A stretch of 64,000 nt of DNA from Prunella strophiata (lineage: Eukaryota; Chordata; Aves; Passeriformes; Prunellidae). The position numbers were made by a program, and so were the translations under genes. This document shows, piece by piece, positions 25,401 through 40,400 of the stretch. The number at the start of each line of letters is the position of its first letter. The first letter of the stretch is position 1. The stretch lies in the NCBI GenBank assembly GCA_036583965.1, contig JAZBQD010000027.1, positions 7,417,187-7,481,186 on the forward strand, given 5' to 3'. The notes beneath the pieces were generated by a model. It made no database searches, had not been told where the DNA came from, and worked only from the letters and a program-made list of their open reading frames with translations.

Positions 25401-28400
25401 CGTGCAGAGACAAGATGGGAGGAAGCAAAGTGAAGGTACACACAAAAGCATTGAAGCAGTTGTTGCTCGCCTTGAAAAACAGAACGGGATGAGTCTCAGT
25501 AATACTTCCAGCCCTGAGGAGGCTTTTATGGAGGCTACAGAAGGCATGAACAATATGGACGATGCTGTAGTTCCTCGGATTCTCTATGAGGAATTGCTGA
25601 GGAGTTACCAGCAGCAACAGGAAGAAATGAGACACATTCAACAGGAGCTTGAGAGAACACGGAGACAGCTTGTGCAACAGGCAAAGAAGCTAAAGGAGTA
25701 TGGGGCACTCGTGTCAGAAATGAAAGAGCTCAGAGACTTGAACAGGAGGCTCCAGGATGTACTGCTCCTAAGACTAGGTAGTGGTAAGTGCCGGACTTAA
25801 GTGGGACTAGTTTGAATGAATTTTGCAGGTGTGATCAATAGTAATGGAAATGTATTTGAAGAATAGCAGTGGTTGTTAAACCGGACATTGAATGTTAAAA
25901 GGGTTTTCTGCTGTGGCTGTACAATATGTGTCGAATTTGTATGCTATGTACGTCTGGGGTTTTCTTTAAAAACTAGAGGTCTTTGTGCTGGTATGGCTGA
26001 ATCAGAGTTCCATTTTAAGCAGCTGTATTATAAAGAGTCTCTGACCTTCCAATATATGCTGAAAAAGTTAATAAAGCATCATCTGCAAAGTATACCAATA
26101 TGTTCCAGTTTAAAAAAAAAAAAAAAAAAAAAAAAGAAAAGAAAAGGCACTGGAATGAATAGTTGGGCTAAAACTAATTTATCCTTTGCAGTTAGGGATT
26201 TTGTTTGTTGTTATGTGACTATGTTACCTTCCATTTTCTGACCCCTCTTCCCATTAGTAGCTTATTAGAATGTGATATATTCCTGAAGTTTTAGCAGTGG
26301 CTTTAAACAGCCATGCTATTTGAAAAACAATGGATTGTTAAAAGCATAATTAAAAAGACTTTATATTAGTGTCCCGTTTATCAACACTTGTTGCAAAATG
26401 CAGGTTTTTGTAATTTGGATTTCAGTTTTAAATATCTTGGGTCAATTGCTCCTTTGTTTGGGTTTATAACAATTATTTAAGCATTATGTTGGAATAAATG
26501 GGAAAAAAGACAAAATAAAAAGTTCATCCTTTTCATTGAAGATGGTACCCTTGGAATACCTTCAAAAATTTGACAAATTACATTTATTTGCGATTAGAAT
26601 GTGGTACTGCTGTGTTGAAGATTTGCTCGGTGACTGAAACTTGGTTGAAATCTATGCATCCAAACTTAGCATGCCATTCTTACGTCTGCCTTTGTGTATC
26701 TGGAAACTTAATTTTTGCATGTCAGTTGGATATTGGCTCTTCTCCTGGACTGGAACGAGTGCATGCAATTTGCATGTGGGTCTGAGTTACCCTCACGTAC
26801 AGAGCTGGACCTGGGAGAGCATGTGCCTGTGCTGTAGCATGTGTTGAGGTGTGCCCACACCCTTGGAGCCAGGTTCTTGGAGTGTCCCACAACCTAAACT
26901 GGGTGTCTGATTGTGAATGCTCATCATTGTTACACTGTGCACAATTAAAATGTCGTTACTTACCATAAACATTCTAGTTAACTTTCTAAATAAAACTAAG
27001 TAGGCAAGGTTGCCGCAGCCTGAAAAAGACGATGTGGTTGGCAGGAGATTCCACTGAGCTTTCTAAAATTTTCCTTGGATGGAAAGATGTTTCTTCATCT
27101 GCAAGTAGTTAGCTGGAATTTATGGGAATGGAGCACGAGCCAGATGTTGGTAGGCAATGGGGCTGAACAGTGTAAAGTACCAATTTAGTTGGTAGACTTG
27201 ACAGCAGTTGGAGTGGTGAGACCAGCAGTGAAATGAAGACAGCTACTGAATTCTTTCTCTTTTCTTTCACTTTAAGAAAAAGAAGATGCAATTTTTTGCT
27301 TCAGCCAAATAAATAAACCTTAGGAGTAAAAGGGAAAAAAAGAAAAAAGAAAGAAGAAAAGAAACCCTGGGAGAAAAATACTGGGCATCTCTAAATATTG
27401 GGCATGAATTTCTATTGTGTGTATCATTCTGACAACTGAAAACAAATCCCAATTACATTGAAGATAAGTTCTTTAAATTTAATCACATACCTGGAAAACT
27501 ATCAGCTATACGACACTTCCAGAAAAAAAATTCCTTGTTAATGTTACTTGTAAGGAACATTAAGGTAAAGGTGGAATTTGGCCGTGCTGGCTTTGTCCTT
27601 CATAGGGTTTGTATTTCCTAAGGCTCAGTGTATTAACTGTTGCTTACTCTGTTGTTTTTCCTTTTAGCCTCATTCACAGCAGAGAAACAACCATGTTCTA
27701 GAAAGATCAATACAAAACTTATGAATAATTAGCAAGGGAGACATCTTCAGCATGTTCTAAATTAGAGAGTCTGATGACAGTATGAAAAAGTACTACTTTT
27801 AATCAAGAATAGATACGTAAAGACTTTTTTAGTCTTCCTTACTTTTCCATCTTATAAATGAGGTATGTTTGGGTATGTGAATAATCTCTGAAAATTGTTC
27901 TGAAAATAAATTACATCCTGAATTCATCTGCAGTTGCAGTGATCTCTTAAACCTAGAGTTTCAAATTACATGTAATTTATGTTACACTGCACTTCTAGCA
28001 GGCTGGACTTAATGCAAACTAATTGCATTTCTGTTTCACCTTAGAGACTTGTGATTTCTTTGCATGAGATGACAGCTGGTTTGTGCTGATGAATTGCAGC
28101 TGTGGGAAATGCTTGCCTGTTGCCATTTTAAACTTGCAGATCAAATATAGAACAGTCTCTTGAGCTAACGTGCAGTCAAGTAGTCAGTCTCCTAATTTCC
28201 CATCAACGTGTTGAATTCAGTGAGGAGCTGGAAGTCAATGTATTGTACTTGAGACTTAGGCCTTCAGCTCTGCTACTAAACTGGAGCCACTTTCATGGCA
28301 GGAGTGAGGAGCTTCATCTTCCTCATGGTGACACGGAATTGCTCTTTGTCACAAAAGAGTCTTGGAGGCAGATGACTGGTGAAATCAGTACTGATCCATG

Positions 28401-31400
28401 GAGAAATCCTTAATACCATCTTTATGATTTTAGCATATTATTTCCAGGCACATCCCTTCGTGGAGGAGGCAGGCATTTCTCCAGGTCTTCAGGGACCAGA
28501 GCAGGGGAAAAATGGGGTGACTGTTGTGTAAAAGGTTCTGGTGTCCCTCTTGAGCTCCTGGAATAATGTGTGCAGCCTCTTGCCTTGCTCACATGGGGAA
28601 CTGGAAGCCCTGCAGCTGTAGGCCTTTGCAGTTTGTTTTGTTGCACCTGAAAACACACCTAATTGGCCCTCTTTTTGTCAATAGAGAGTAAGATCATTTA
28701 GATAATTAAATAGCTGACTCTACCTTGTAGGACTTTATATAGCCCTTGGATTGCAAAAGAATAATTTCTTAAGAATTTCTTAAGAAAAATAAGGGCAAGA
28801 TCCGTGCAGTTTCCTGTGGCTGAAAATATGGTCAGACATACTGAAGTTCTATAGGAATAATCCTTGGTGTTTTTAGCTCCCTGATAACTTCTTCATTTTC
28901 ATGTTATATTGCTGAGAATTAGTGCTACTCCACAGTCACTGGGTATATTCACATTCATTCAGAAACATTGATTCATCAGCATGTGCACACAGACCCCCAA
29001 GGTTTTATGTTTAATCCCAGTTTAATTTCAGTGATCCAGTTTACAGTGTCTTGGGACTGACACCAGAGTAGGGAGAATGAAATGGGATTTGTGTCTTACC
29101 ACATGTCAGGAATTACTATTTTTCAGCTTTTCGACATTTGTTTGGCTTTTTGATGTTAAAAAAAAAAAAAAAAAAAGGCCCAAGGTTTCTATCAAATACA
29201 GAAAGTACCAATATTACCACTTCTCAGACTTGTGTTGTTTTGTTTCAAATTCTGGTAGAACATGTGCAAAAACTTGCTGCTTACAAATGTATGCTAACCA
29301 CTTTATCAGTTAATTTGTTTTTACTTTCTTAGTAATTTTAGGAGTAGCATGTAGCCTAAGATGCATTTTTGAGGAAAAGGGATACTAAAGGGAAGCCTTC
29401 TACCTCTTCATCCTAGTTTGAATTTGCAGGCCTCTCAGATATTATAACAAAATCTGCAGTCAGAAGGAGAAAGATTTTGAAATAAAACATATTTTCCTTC
29501 TTGCATTCTGAAAATCGTCTTTTTTATCTCTGATCTTTGTTACATAAGGGCTGTCATTGTTAAGCCTTTAGATGGAGGTATATATTTTTATATGTCCCAT
29601 TCTTCATCTTTAAAATAAGATGCAGAGAGGGGGAACGTGGAGTGTGGTGAATTTTCAACCCTAGTGTGCAGGGTTGAAAATGCAGAGTTTAGTGGCTGTG
29701 TGGACTGCCTGGTTAGAGGCAGGTTTCTGTTTGGGAATCAAAAATCAGGATATAAAGAAGAGATTTTAAAGGCTTTCTTTTGGTGACTTCTAAGCAAGTA
29801 GTTAAAGCATGAATTGGAGCAGAGGTATTCTGACCTGTGAGAGCTGTGGTTGTTGTGGACTTCAGTCAGCTTTTTCCTTGGGGAAGCTCTAGAAACCAAA
29901 TTCCAGCTGTGTCAATATATGACTAAAAACAGTAAAAGACTTTTAAATAGGGAGTAGTGAAAGTGTTTAAAGGGAAATAAACATTTCCTGCTAGGAAGAA
30001 GGTGGTTATACTTAGGTGTCTCCCTCAAAGTGACTTTCAAAGTATAAGAAAATAGCCCTTTGTTGAAGAATGTAAAGTAACAGCTTCAGAGATGACTTCT
30101 TAAGGTCACACTGGCAATTACATCCCTGCATCTGCTTGTTCAGCTGTGCCCATGCTGTGGGCAGGCTTTGGGTGCTTTAACCAGTCCAGGTCTTCCCTCA
30201 GTCTGAATCAGCTTTACAGTCTCAAGTTTAGGAAGTTCAGTTTGTCTTGGCTGTACTGTTGTATATTCATGGTACTAGAGGTGCTTACTAAGATCACTAT
30301 GAAATTATAATGCAAATGGGATGGTTTGTGATTTCTCTGTTTGTGCCATGCTTGCACTAGGGCTGGCTCTTAAGATCTTCTTGTTGGTGGCACTGCAGCA
30401 TAGGATTGTCTGAGTTGCCAAGACAACTTTTAGTCATTGGTGAGCGTGGAGTGGCAGCCAGCTGAGAACATTTAGCTGGCTATGTAGGTGTAGAGTAAGC
30501 TATAGGATAAATGTCAAATGCTGACAACGGAGGAAGCACTGCTATTGCTGTATAATAATCTCTAAATGAAAGTGCACAAAGTAGGAGGGATGAATGCTGT
30601 GCTTGTTCCAGGCACAGGAACTATTTGAGATGCGTGACTAAGACCTGAGCTGCGGTGCCAGCGTGACTTGCAGAGTTGGATCGGTTCAGGGCTGGGTCTG
30701 TGTGCACAAACACTGAGCAGGGAGCTGAAGGGTGACCTGATGATTGAGTGTCACTGGCTGAAGATGTCAGGGTTGGGCTGCAGAGTGGTGCAGTGCTCTC
30801 AGCACCAGCCTGGGACAATCTAGCACTGACAAGTGGGTGAGTTTATCCTTAGAGCTCTGGACATGGCGTATTTCCTTGGTGTTCAGAGTTGTCCAAGCTG
30901 GCAAGCTTGCTGTGCTGTGAAACCACCGGCCCTGCATGGAACTTCAGTGCCTGCTGGAGCTTCTTGGGATCCTAGAGCCACACATCAAGGGACACTCATA
31001 GGCTTGGGGCCATAGCCTTGACTTCTGGTGGAACCCCTGCAATGAATGGAGTCATGAAATCCAGTTCACAAATTATTTTTAGTTTGTTCTTCTGTCCTTA
31101 TAGGAATGTTTTATAACTTCGATCTGGAAAAGAAAAGTTGATGACTAACAAAATAATTATCCCCCTTTTAAGTCTAAAACACTTGCTTAGTAGTATTTCA
31201 TTGTTTAATTTGTGCATAGTTTTTGTTGATTAAAAACAAAAATCAGTGTTGAATGAATTGGACAATTCAAAATTCTAATTTGCGTGGGGTTTTTTAACCT
31301 TTGATATTTTTTCTGTGCATGATACTTCAGCATAAAGAGCCTAAGTCTGTTTCCTTCATAGCATTTCTGCAGATCCTCCCTATTTTTATATACTTCTGTT

Positions 31401-34400
31401 ATATCTAAAGAGATTTTGGATTTCTATAATATCTGTAATTCTGTGCGGATAATTTATGTAATTATCACAGTAAATTATGCAGGTTCCTATGCAACTATAT
31501 AGAAATTCTTATTTGAAGAATTACTATTGTTGCTTTTGGTTTATAATCTCAGTGTCATTTTAACATAATTTCCTTAGTGTGCATTGAGGAAATCTTACCC
31601 ATATCTGTAATTGTCCATATGCTTTAGGAATAAAATTAAACACCTTAATTAAAATTAAATATTTTAATGTTTATAAAGCAGGAATATTTATCCTGCTTTT
31701 AGTTACTGATGTTCAGAAGTAGGATTTTGGTTTAGATTACTTCTAACATTAAAATGAACATGACTAATATGTTATTTTATGCTAATCATGGGTGATGAAG
31801 GGATTGATTTAATGTTCTCTGGGATAGCAGACAGCTCTCTTTTCTTAACTGTCTAGGACCTGCCATTGAGGTTGAAAAAGTAAAACCTGAATCAATTGAG
31901 CCTGAACCTGAGGTACAGAAGACCTTCAGTGAGGAAGCAAATACATCAACGTACTACCCTGCCCCTGTTCCAGTAATGGACAAGTATATTCTCGAGAATG
32001 GAAAGGTATTTTATATTAAATATAGCATGAGTCGTTTTTAAATGTCCATCTGGTGATGTTCTTGTGGAATTTTCATTGATTGTGGGGGTTTTGCATGGTA
32101 GCAGCTTGTAGAAGCTTCCTCAGTTTTCATGAAGGTGTGCTGTTATGGTGAGGAGAATTGTGAAGTTACACAGATATGAAAAGCATAGAAAAATATCCTC
32201 AGTGGTGAGTGAGAGCATTCAATGCTGTGCATTAAATGAGGAATATAATTATTAAATATGCATGCACAGGCAAATTGGCATAGTCTTCAGTTGGTGGCAT
32301 CCATAAGTACACCAAATATTGACCCAAGTCAGTTAACCCACGTTATAAAGTTACATGAGTCTGCTTAACCAAAATACTTCTTCCTAAAGGGTTTTTAATG
32401 TTTATAATGTGCTGTAGTCATATTGCAGAGGAGCCCTCATATTTGGGTTGGAGTGCAGGAGGTAGTTATGAACCCTGGAAGGAAAATGAGCTCCCTTGCT
32501 GCTGGTAGGAGCATTGCCACTGAATTGAGCTGATGTAGTGCTACTTTCCAGAGACTTTCTGAAGTTGCTGAAATACCATCTAGCTCTATTTTGCCAGAAC
32601 CTGACTGAGAGCTTTTCAGATTTCAGCCTGTTTAACACATTAACTGCTCATCTACCTAGGCCTGCTTTTACAGCTGTTTTCATAATCATTAAATAAACGT
32701 GATGTTTCTTATACAAAACTGTAATTCCTTCAGAATTGCCTGTGCAGATCCTGTTTCTTGGTGTATATAGATGCATTTGGTACCTAAATCTGAGAACCCT
32801 TAGGGAGGAAACATCCATTCCAGCTTTTCCATGCAGTGGAATTACTGATGGAATATAGCATGAAACTGTGTTTTCAGATTTGTCAGTTAAAAGACTGACT
32901 GCACAATGTCTGTCCCTCTTGAGGAAGAATGCAACATAATCATTGGGGACAGAACGTATATGAAGAATAGTAGAATCTTGACAGTTTGACAGGTATTTGG
33001 TTCAGATAGCTTTTCTTGCCTAATATATTTAAATATGTCATTTACTTGATTATTTTGTGTAAATTTGTGCAATGAGTACTTAGGGTGTATTACTGTGTGA
33101 GTTTCCCTTGTCTCCTTCTCTTGCACCTAAGGTCTGTGGGATAGGGCACATCCTTTAGTATTTGTATGCAGCTTTTCCTGCACCCTTTTTTCATCTGTCA
33201 GCTTCTTGGCACTTCTTTTGCTGAAATTTTCTGTCTTAGCAGATATTAGTATCTCTTTAATTTTCTTTTTGTAATTTTGGTTCTTGGTTTGCCTATTTAC
33301 TGGGTCTACAGCCAGCTCAGATGCCAAAAATGTGAACTAACAATGTATTTGGAGTGTTGGAGGGTAGTTTTCTTCAGTTTTCCTTATTTATGGCTTTATT
33401 TCAGTATTCCTTTATTGATATGCACCACTAGAGTAGTTGAAATACTTTTTTTACAAATCTTACCCTTTGTGGCACCAGATTTGATCTTAGTAGAATTCTT
33501 TCAGAGCAGACAAATCTCTTCCCTCCAGAGGGAAAAACGAGTCACAGAAAAAGAGCCTATGGCATTCGTTTAAAGAAAAGAAAGAAGAAGAAAGACAAAA
33601 AAAAAAAGAGTTCATCTTCTGAGACACGTTTTAGATCTGTTGCAGATGTTAGCACAGCCACGCTGGTGAGCGTTGCTTTGAATTCGCTGCCGTCTCCGTT
33701 GCGCTGTGCTTGAAGGTTAATCCCGCACTTGCTGAAATTGGGAGTAAATTTCCCATTGATTTCATCAAGACAAGAGTCTGGCTCATGGGGCAGCTCTTCC
33801 AGCAAGAGGGGAATGTGTTCTGAGTGTGGAGTGCAGAAAGCTTCCCAGAGCTTTGGGACTGACTGATAGGAAACAGTACTGGGCCTGTTGTAGAGAGGTA
33901 AACTGAGACACAGGCAGATTGAATTCCTCACCGTAACAGTGCTGGAAATAGAAAATGGAGATGTAAGATTGCTGTGGCTGTGGCTGTCTGTCACATAGTT
34001 GCTGTTGCCATAGGTGTTTCATACCAGCAATTGCTTTCTTAATAAATGAAGCATGTTAAAAGAAGAGATGATTTGTCTGAAGCATAAATATTAAAAATAC
34101 TTCCTGTAACTTGTTCTTTTCTTTTGAGTAACTTCAACCTAATGAATAATGTAGTAGCTTTAGAGACTAAATAATCTTTGGCAAAGGCAAACCCTGATTT
34201 TGGCAGAGAAGAATTGGATTTTTCATGAAATACAACAATCCCTATAACTCATGTAATACAGACACCCAAAATTTGCTATGTCACAACAGTTTCTAATCTT
34301 AGTTATTTTCTAGGTAACTTTCAGACATTTTCCTGGAGAGCTTTTCCAAGATCTAACCAGAAATAACTGAATTAAGAAATGCACTGAAATTATTTTCTGA

Positions 34401-37400
34401 GCACAGACTGCTCACTGCTCACTGAAGTTGCCTTACAGAATATGTAGGGAGCACCAAAAAGAGTGTGCCTTTTAAAAAATCATTTATGAAGAGGCTCAAC
34501 AACAGAGAAAAAGGAAAAAAAAGGGGGTGTTTATGTTGTGGTTGTTACTAGTTTAATTTCTGTCCATGTGGACTTGTGAAAAGCTTCCTAGAATCCCTTC
34601 AGTGTAGAAGATTCTGCAGGAGAGGCAGCTTGGTGCATGGTTTTATGCTTTAAGGAAGGCAGAGTTTTCTTTTTTTTAATATAACGTAGCTTGTAGTCAA
34701 ACCAGTCATATTACTCTATTTAAGTTTTTAAACATCTTGTTGCTTTTGAAGGATGTCCGTTGTAATAAAAAATTTCTTGGGGTTATAGTCCTCATTAATA
34801 ATTAAAGCAGGTTTCCATTTAAAGGAAAAATGGTATTCAGTTGAATACAGGCAGTAAAATGTTTGGTATATAAAATTTTACAGTAGCTTTGTCCAATTTT
34901 CATTGCATTTAATGGGACTTCTGTGATACTGCTCAGATTTGTATGGGTAGCAGGCACAGTTTATGTAAAGCCAGATGAAATGAGTAAAACTGCAGAAAAC
35001 TAACAGCAGAGCAGTTAAGGCAAAGAGTCTTCTGATGCAGTTTTGCTGTGGGATTTTGTTGATGGTATGTTTTTTTAGTCATAAGAAGGTCAAAAGTTGG
35101 TTTTAGGTGTTAATGTTGCAGAAAGAACTCCCATTGGACCAAATCTAATCAAAGCTAGATTTTGGATATGTAGCAATCCAGTTGTTTGGTGTGTTGCACT
35201 TGTCCAGATTGTCTGAAGGTAAGTGCAGTGAACTCTGATCAGCAGCTGGGAGCTGTAGGTCACACCTTAGCTTGTTATGATGAGAGCAAGTGTGTGTCCC
35301 AGTGAGTGAAGTCCATCACCATGTGAACAAAGCTTCTGTGTGCAGAGGTAGCTCAGGAGGCTGCACTGTACTCCAGGAACTAGAGCATGGACACACAGGG
35401 TACAAAGTATTTGTGGTTCCATGCAGGGCATGTGTGTCCTGGTAGCACTTGTGTCAGACTTGTGCTGGTTACTCGTGGAGTTACCTCTGTGCTGGTGCTG
35501 GAAGGTGTTCCTGAGTGTCAGGGCTGGCAGCCTGAGGATGGTGCTCAGATTCTTGTCCAGGCATTTGTCTTAAAGACTGGAGCACTGTGAATCTTGGGGT
35601 GGAGACATAGGGTAGCCCTGTGGGAGACAACCAGGCACAGTCAGTGCTGAGCAAGGCTAATAAGCAAAACCAGACTTGAGCATCTTCCTTATGGAGACTC
35701 TCCAGTGGCTTCACACTGCTTTTCCCAGTACCCATATTATCCTGCTTTACTACTTGAGTGAAATACCTCGACTTCCCATTGTTCAGATAATGGAAAGTTT
35801 ATGATGTTGCTGCAATGGGTCATTGCCTAACCACAAAACAGTATTCATGTGGTGCATTTACATTGATTGTACATGATAGACAGACTTTGTGTTAGAACTG
35901 GAAGTTTTACCAAGCTTCCAAACTCTCCTGGCTTATATTGAAATTGGAGCTCTCAAAATCCTTTCTCCCTCTCCAGTTACTTCAAACAATCAGGCTGGGT
36001 CTTGCCAACAGGTACAGAATACAAGTTAGGAAGTAATTCTGTCTCTACTGCCTCTGGAATATGCTTTGGGTAAAGTCTGTTTTAGCCAAAGGGAAGTGTT
36101 TCATCTTGCTCCTGAATTAGGCTGGTGCAACTGCTTGGTTTATATGCTGTGCATAATTTTATAATACTGGATGTGTTCACTGTTTCCTTCTTCGATCTCT
36201 GTTCCTGACCACAGTCTTTCAGGAGAGAGGTTATGTGGGGGGAAAAGTAGGAATTACTAGAAGGAACTATATTATATATTGAGGTTGACTTGAACTCCCT
36301 GACCCACAAAGTTGGAAAAGCTTCAGAGCTAGGCAAAATGGATTTGTTCAGCCCTAATTACTGTTATTTTAGTTCCTAATATTAATGTTCCTACAGCACT
36401 TGGATACTGTTGTGTGCTACATACCATAGATAAGTTGTTATTATTACTACCTTCTAGGTCCATCTTGGCAGTGGAATTTGGGTAGATGAGGAGAAATGGC
36501 ACCAGCTGCAAGTAACACAAGGAGATTCAAAGTATACAAAAAATCTAGCGGTTATGATTTGGGGAACAGATGTTCTCAAGAACAGAAGTGTCACAGGAGT
36601 TGCAACCAAAAAAAAGAAAGATGCCGTTCCCAAGCCACCTCTCTCACCTCACAAATTAAGCATTGTCAGAGGTAGGTTATTTGAAAACTTTTGCTTCCTG
36701 CTTTGGAGTTTAACCATTAATCACCGAGTTGAAAAATGCTTCTTTTCAGCTCATTTAAAATTAACTGATTAAAAACTGTAATTCAGATTGCTATTGCATT
36801 GTGAAGTGCATACGTACCTAGGAACAGTAGAACACATTGCAATAGCTGTGCACAGTGCAGGCCTCCACAGCTGAAGAGTTGTACTCTGACATCAGTAAGG
36901 TTTGAAAAGATCATCACTTTAGACCACTTGCAGGGCAGGACTCTGAGTCTGGAGAACAACATGTTGTTCTAGAATTCATTTGTGACATGCTGATTTTTTA
37001 AAGTGCATATATTCCTTTAAACAAGACTGAGAGTAGCTTTACGACATTCTTTCATCCAGAACATAACCAGCTCTGGCATGAGGCACAGAAACCATTATAG
37101 CTGTGACTATAAAAATACGCATACCTTCAAAGGCAAGAAAGAATAGTTCTACCCTTTTAAGTGAAGAAAATGGAAATAGTAAAAATTAATTGTTGCACTT
37201 GAATTGGAATTTGGACAGGAAGTGTAAATCACTGACCTCATCTGGTAGGGAAAATTGCAATGACACTTTCCAGTAACTGCAAGCCTGAGTCCATGTGTGT
37301 AGTACTTTGAGAGGGAGGAGGCCTTCTCCTTTATTTAAACTGAATGGTGAATTTCAGTCCCTTTGTATCATCATGCCTGTGTTGCATCATCTCTGTCTCT

Positions 37401-40400
37401 CTTAGTATTTCAGGCTTCTTTTTAAGTCAGAACTGAGTTTTTTCCTCATGGAATACATACTGAAATTGGATTTTTAGGTGTTGTGTCCGTACTAAATTGC
37501 AGTAGGGCTGCAAGAAACCTCCCCATTTGGTAGAGCTTCATTATTCTGCATTTCCTGTTCTTAGTTGCTATGTGCTCTTAACTGTGAACTCATTAAGAGG
37601 TGGTGTAATTGGCCATGAAAGTACCATGTTTTGGAGTAAGAAATACGGTTCCTCTCTGAGTGTGTGCGTGTGTCTGCGTCTGTGTTGTGTGGGGAGAAGC
37701 TGGAAACTTATCTCCGTACTGTCATCTTTCCTGGTTTATAAGAAATGAGTAAAGGACGTGGGGGTTTTTTTCACTAATCTGCTTCAAGATTATATGTGGA
37801 AGTGGAAACTGTTCCATGCTGATTTTCTAGTTCTGTCTGGGGTCTTTAGGTGCAATCCTTACACGTGTAGCTGGGCAATGACGTACTGGCCACATAAGGA
37901 ATCCACTCTGTGGCAGTGGCTCTCCCAAATGGGAAGCAGAATTGTTTGCCCTGGTGTGCATTTACAAGCACGCAGCACAAGAGGGTTATTTTCCACTGGC
38001 CCATTGCAATGTGGTTTCCAGTTTCCCTGCTGGAGGCTTTTGCTCCTCAGTGCTGCTGGCAAGGTTGTTTCTGTGAGAATTTCCTCTTCTGCTTTTGTCA
38101 GGGCCACTCTATGTTGCTCGAGCCATTTAAATGACAGCTTTCTTCTAACTCCCCTTGTTTTGGCTACTGTGAGTTTGGGAGTCTGCTCCAACAGGTGCAT
38201 GATGAGAGGCAGATGGGGCCCTTCCCTTTCTTCTCTTCCATACCTTTACACTCACCAGCAATTCAGCTCTTCCCTATTTCCTCGTTTTTCTGTGTTTTCT
38301 GTCATACTTCTGCTTCAAGCCTCAACCCTCATTTGAATTCTACTGTTACATGCCCTGGTTTTCCATGTTCCTCTTTTTAGTGTTTCTTTCACCTTGTCTC
38401 TGATTTCCCTTTTGTTAGACTCCAGCCTGTACAATCTCCTTTTGAACCAGTTAAACTGCATGGCCAGTGTTGCAGGTGTCAGGCTGCCTGTATCAGTGGG
38501 ACTGGGTAGCTCATAACCATGATTTTCCATGTTGTCGTGTCCTTTGCGTCAGTGTTAGCAGGTCTTGCCCCACCATGGAGAAGAAAGCAAAACAAAACAA
38601 AGAAATGACCAGCAAGGGGACAAATAGTTGAGATTTGAGGGAGTTTTCCATAGCCAGTGATTTGGATAAGGCATCACAAAAAGTAGTGGAGCTCCTGGTT
38701 AGCCTTGAAGGTTTACTTGAATCTTTCAGCAGTACAAAGGGGTGTCTCTGTGCTCCTGTAAAGCCAAAAGACAAGGGAGCAGAACCTCCAAATTACTCTT
38801 TGAGCCCTAGGCCAGTATCCTTATGCAAGCACTAAACTGCTATTTCTGCACCCCCTCACAGAAATGGAAGAGATGGAGAGGAAAAACTGTGATCGAGGAT
38901 CTGTCTGGTTCACACCAACTTTTAAAATTACAGCTTTTGAATGAGTTCTGTCAAGTGATTCTTTGCTTGGCTTTGTGGCTAAATGGACAACACAGCCTGT
39001 TTTTCACTGGGAGTTCACCTTACTGGGTGTATCTGCCTGGGAGTGTTCTGACACTGTTGTAGGGCCAGTTTATGTCCTGCAAACACACACTGCCTTTCTT
39101 CAGGCTCCCAGTGAAGTGCCTCTTCTTAGGTGTCGTATTTCCAATCATAGTTTACAGATGATCAGCATTTCAGCTATCAGGCTGCATGCTGGTAATTTCA
39201 TTTATTTTATATTCAGTACGTCTTACAACATAAAATTCACATTGCTTTAGATGTTCTCATCATTCTGTGGACACAGACTAACTTATTTAAAATAGATTTT
39301 TGAATGACAACATTAGCTCTTAATGTGTCTGATATCTCTATAGCTTCTTAAAAATCCCCACTGTGTAGTATGTAATAAAGAAATGATAAAAAGTATGATG
39401 GATGTGCACTGTTATAAACCTTGTTAATGCAAAATAACCTTTTATAAAACTTATCAGAGGTTTCTAAATGAACTACAAAGCGTGCATAGTACTTAATTTT
39501 CATAACTTTTTAATATGGTGCATTAGAAATGTTGTAAAGCACATTAATTAAGCAATAATCTCTATGGCTTTCTGTATATGAAGCAATAAACAGCTAATGG
39601 AATAGATCACTAGGCAAAGCAGAACATAGTTTGTTTAACCAGTCTGGGAAGCCTACACAACAAAATACTTTGGTCTGTTTATGAAAACCAAAAACCCCAA
39701 GCCTGCCTGTCACTAAGGAGTTATGTGTGCTGCACCACTTCAGATTTCAGTAACTTCTGCAGGATTCTGGCACCAAACTTCCAAATCTGGGAAGCAAAAT
39801 TGTCTCAACTTTCACTGCAAACATTGCTTTTGCAGTTATTGCTATCACTTGCTTTTTGTATTCCAGTTAATGTGTATTTCAGAAAATGTATTGATCAAAC
39901 ATGCAGGGAGATGGCACTTGTCCTGAATAATCCACCAGTAAAAGTGAAATAAGCCCAGGGACAGGGCAGCTGATAAAGACATGGACATTAATGTATGTGG
40001 AAGAGATACAAAACATGAAATAAATGAGTTAAAGTGTTCTCCTGCTGGTTACTGCTTCTCTTCCTGAGTATTATCATTTCCATATCCTCCTGAAGGGGTG
40101 AAGGTGGGAGTGACTCACTGTGGACACAGCTCTGGTGGGACACTTCACCTGGGAAGAGACTAAATCTGTTGTGGACATTCAAACAAATGCAGGAGGCAGG
40201 CAGACAAGGCTGGCACTGTAAAAGGTTTGGTTTAGCCTTGTTTCTGTATGGAAAGCCTATTAATGTAGTCACAGCATAACTGGAAGTTGGTCATGCCACT
40301 GGTTCAAGCCTGGTGACAAATCTTGACTTAAACAAAATAGATAGTGAATCAAGGAAAGCTTCTCTTGTCTTGCAACAATTATGCACAGTGCTACTCACTG

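Noticed and set aside
25339..25407. Upstream in-frame extension of BEND5 exon 3
   Set aside because: It lies before a good acceptor site. Joining exon 2 to 25408 gives the correct phase and family sequence, whereas the extension does not.
37758..38336. 192-codon + frame in BEND5 intron 5 with a 113-codon minus-strand partner
   Set aside because: Both strands are open over the same bases with no family resemblance, and it lies within a well-defined intron.
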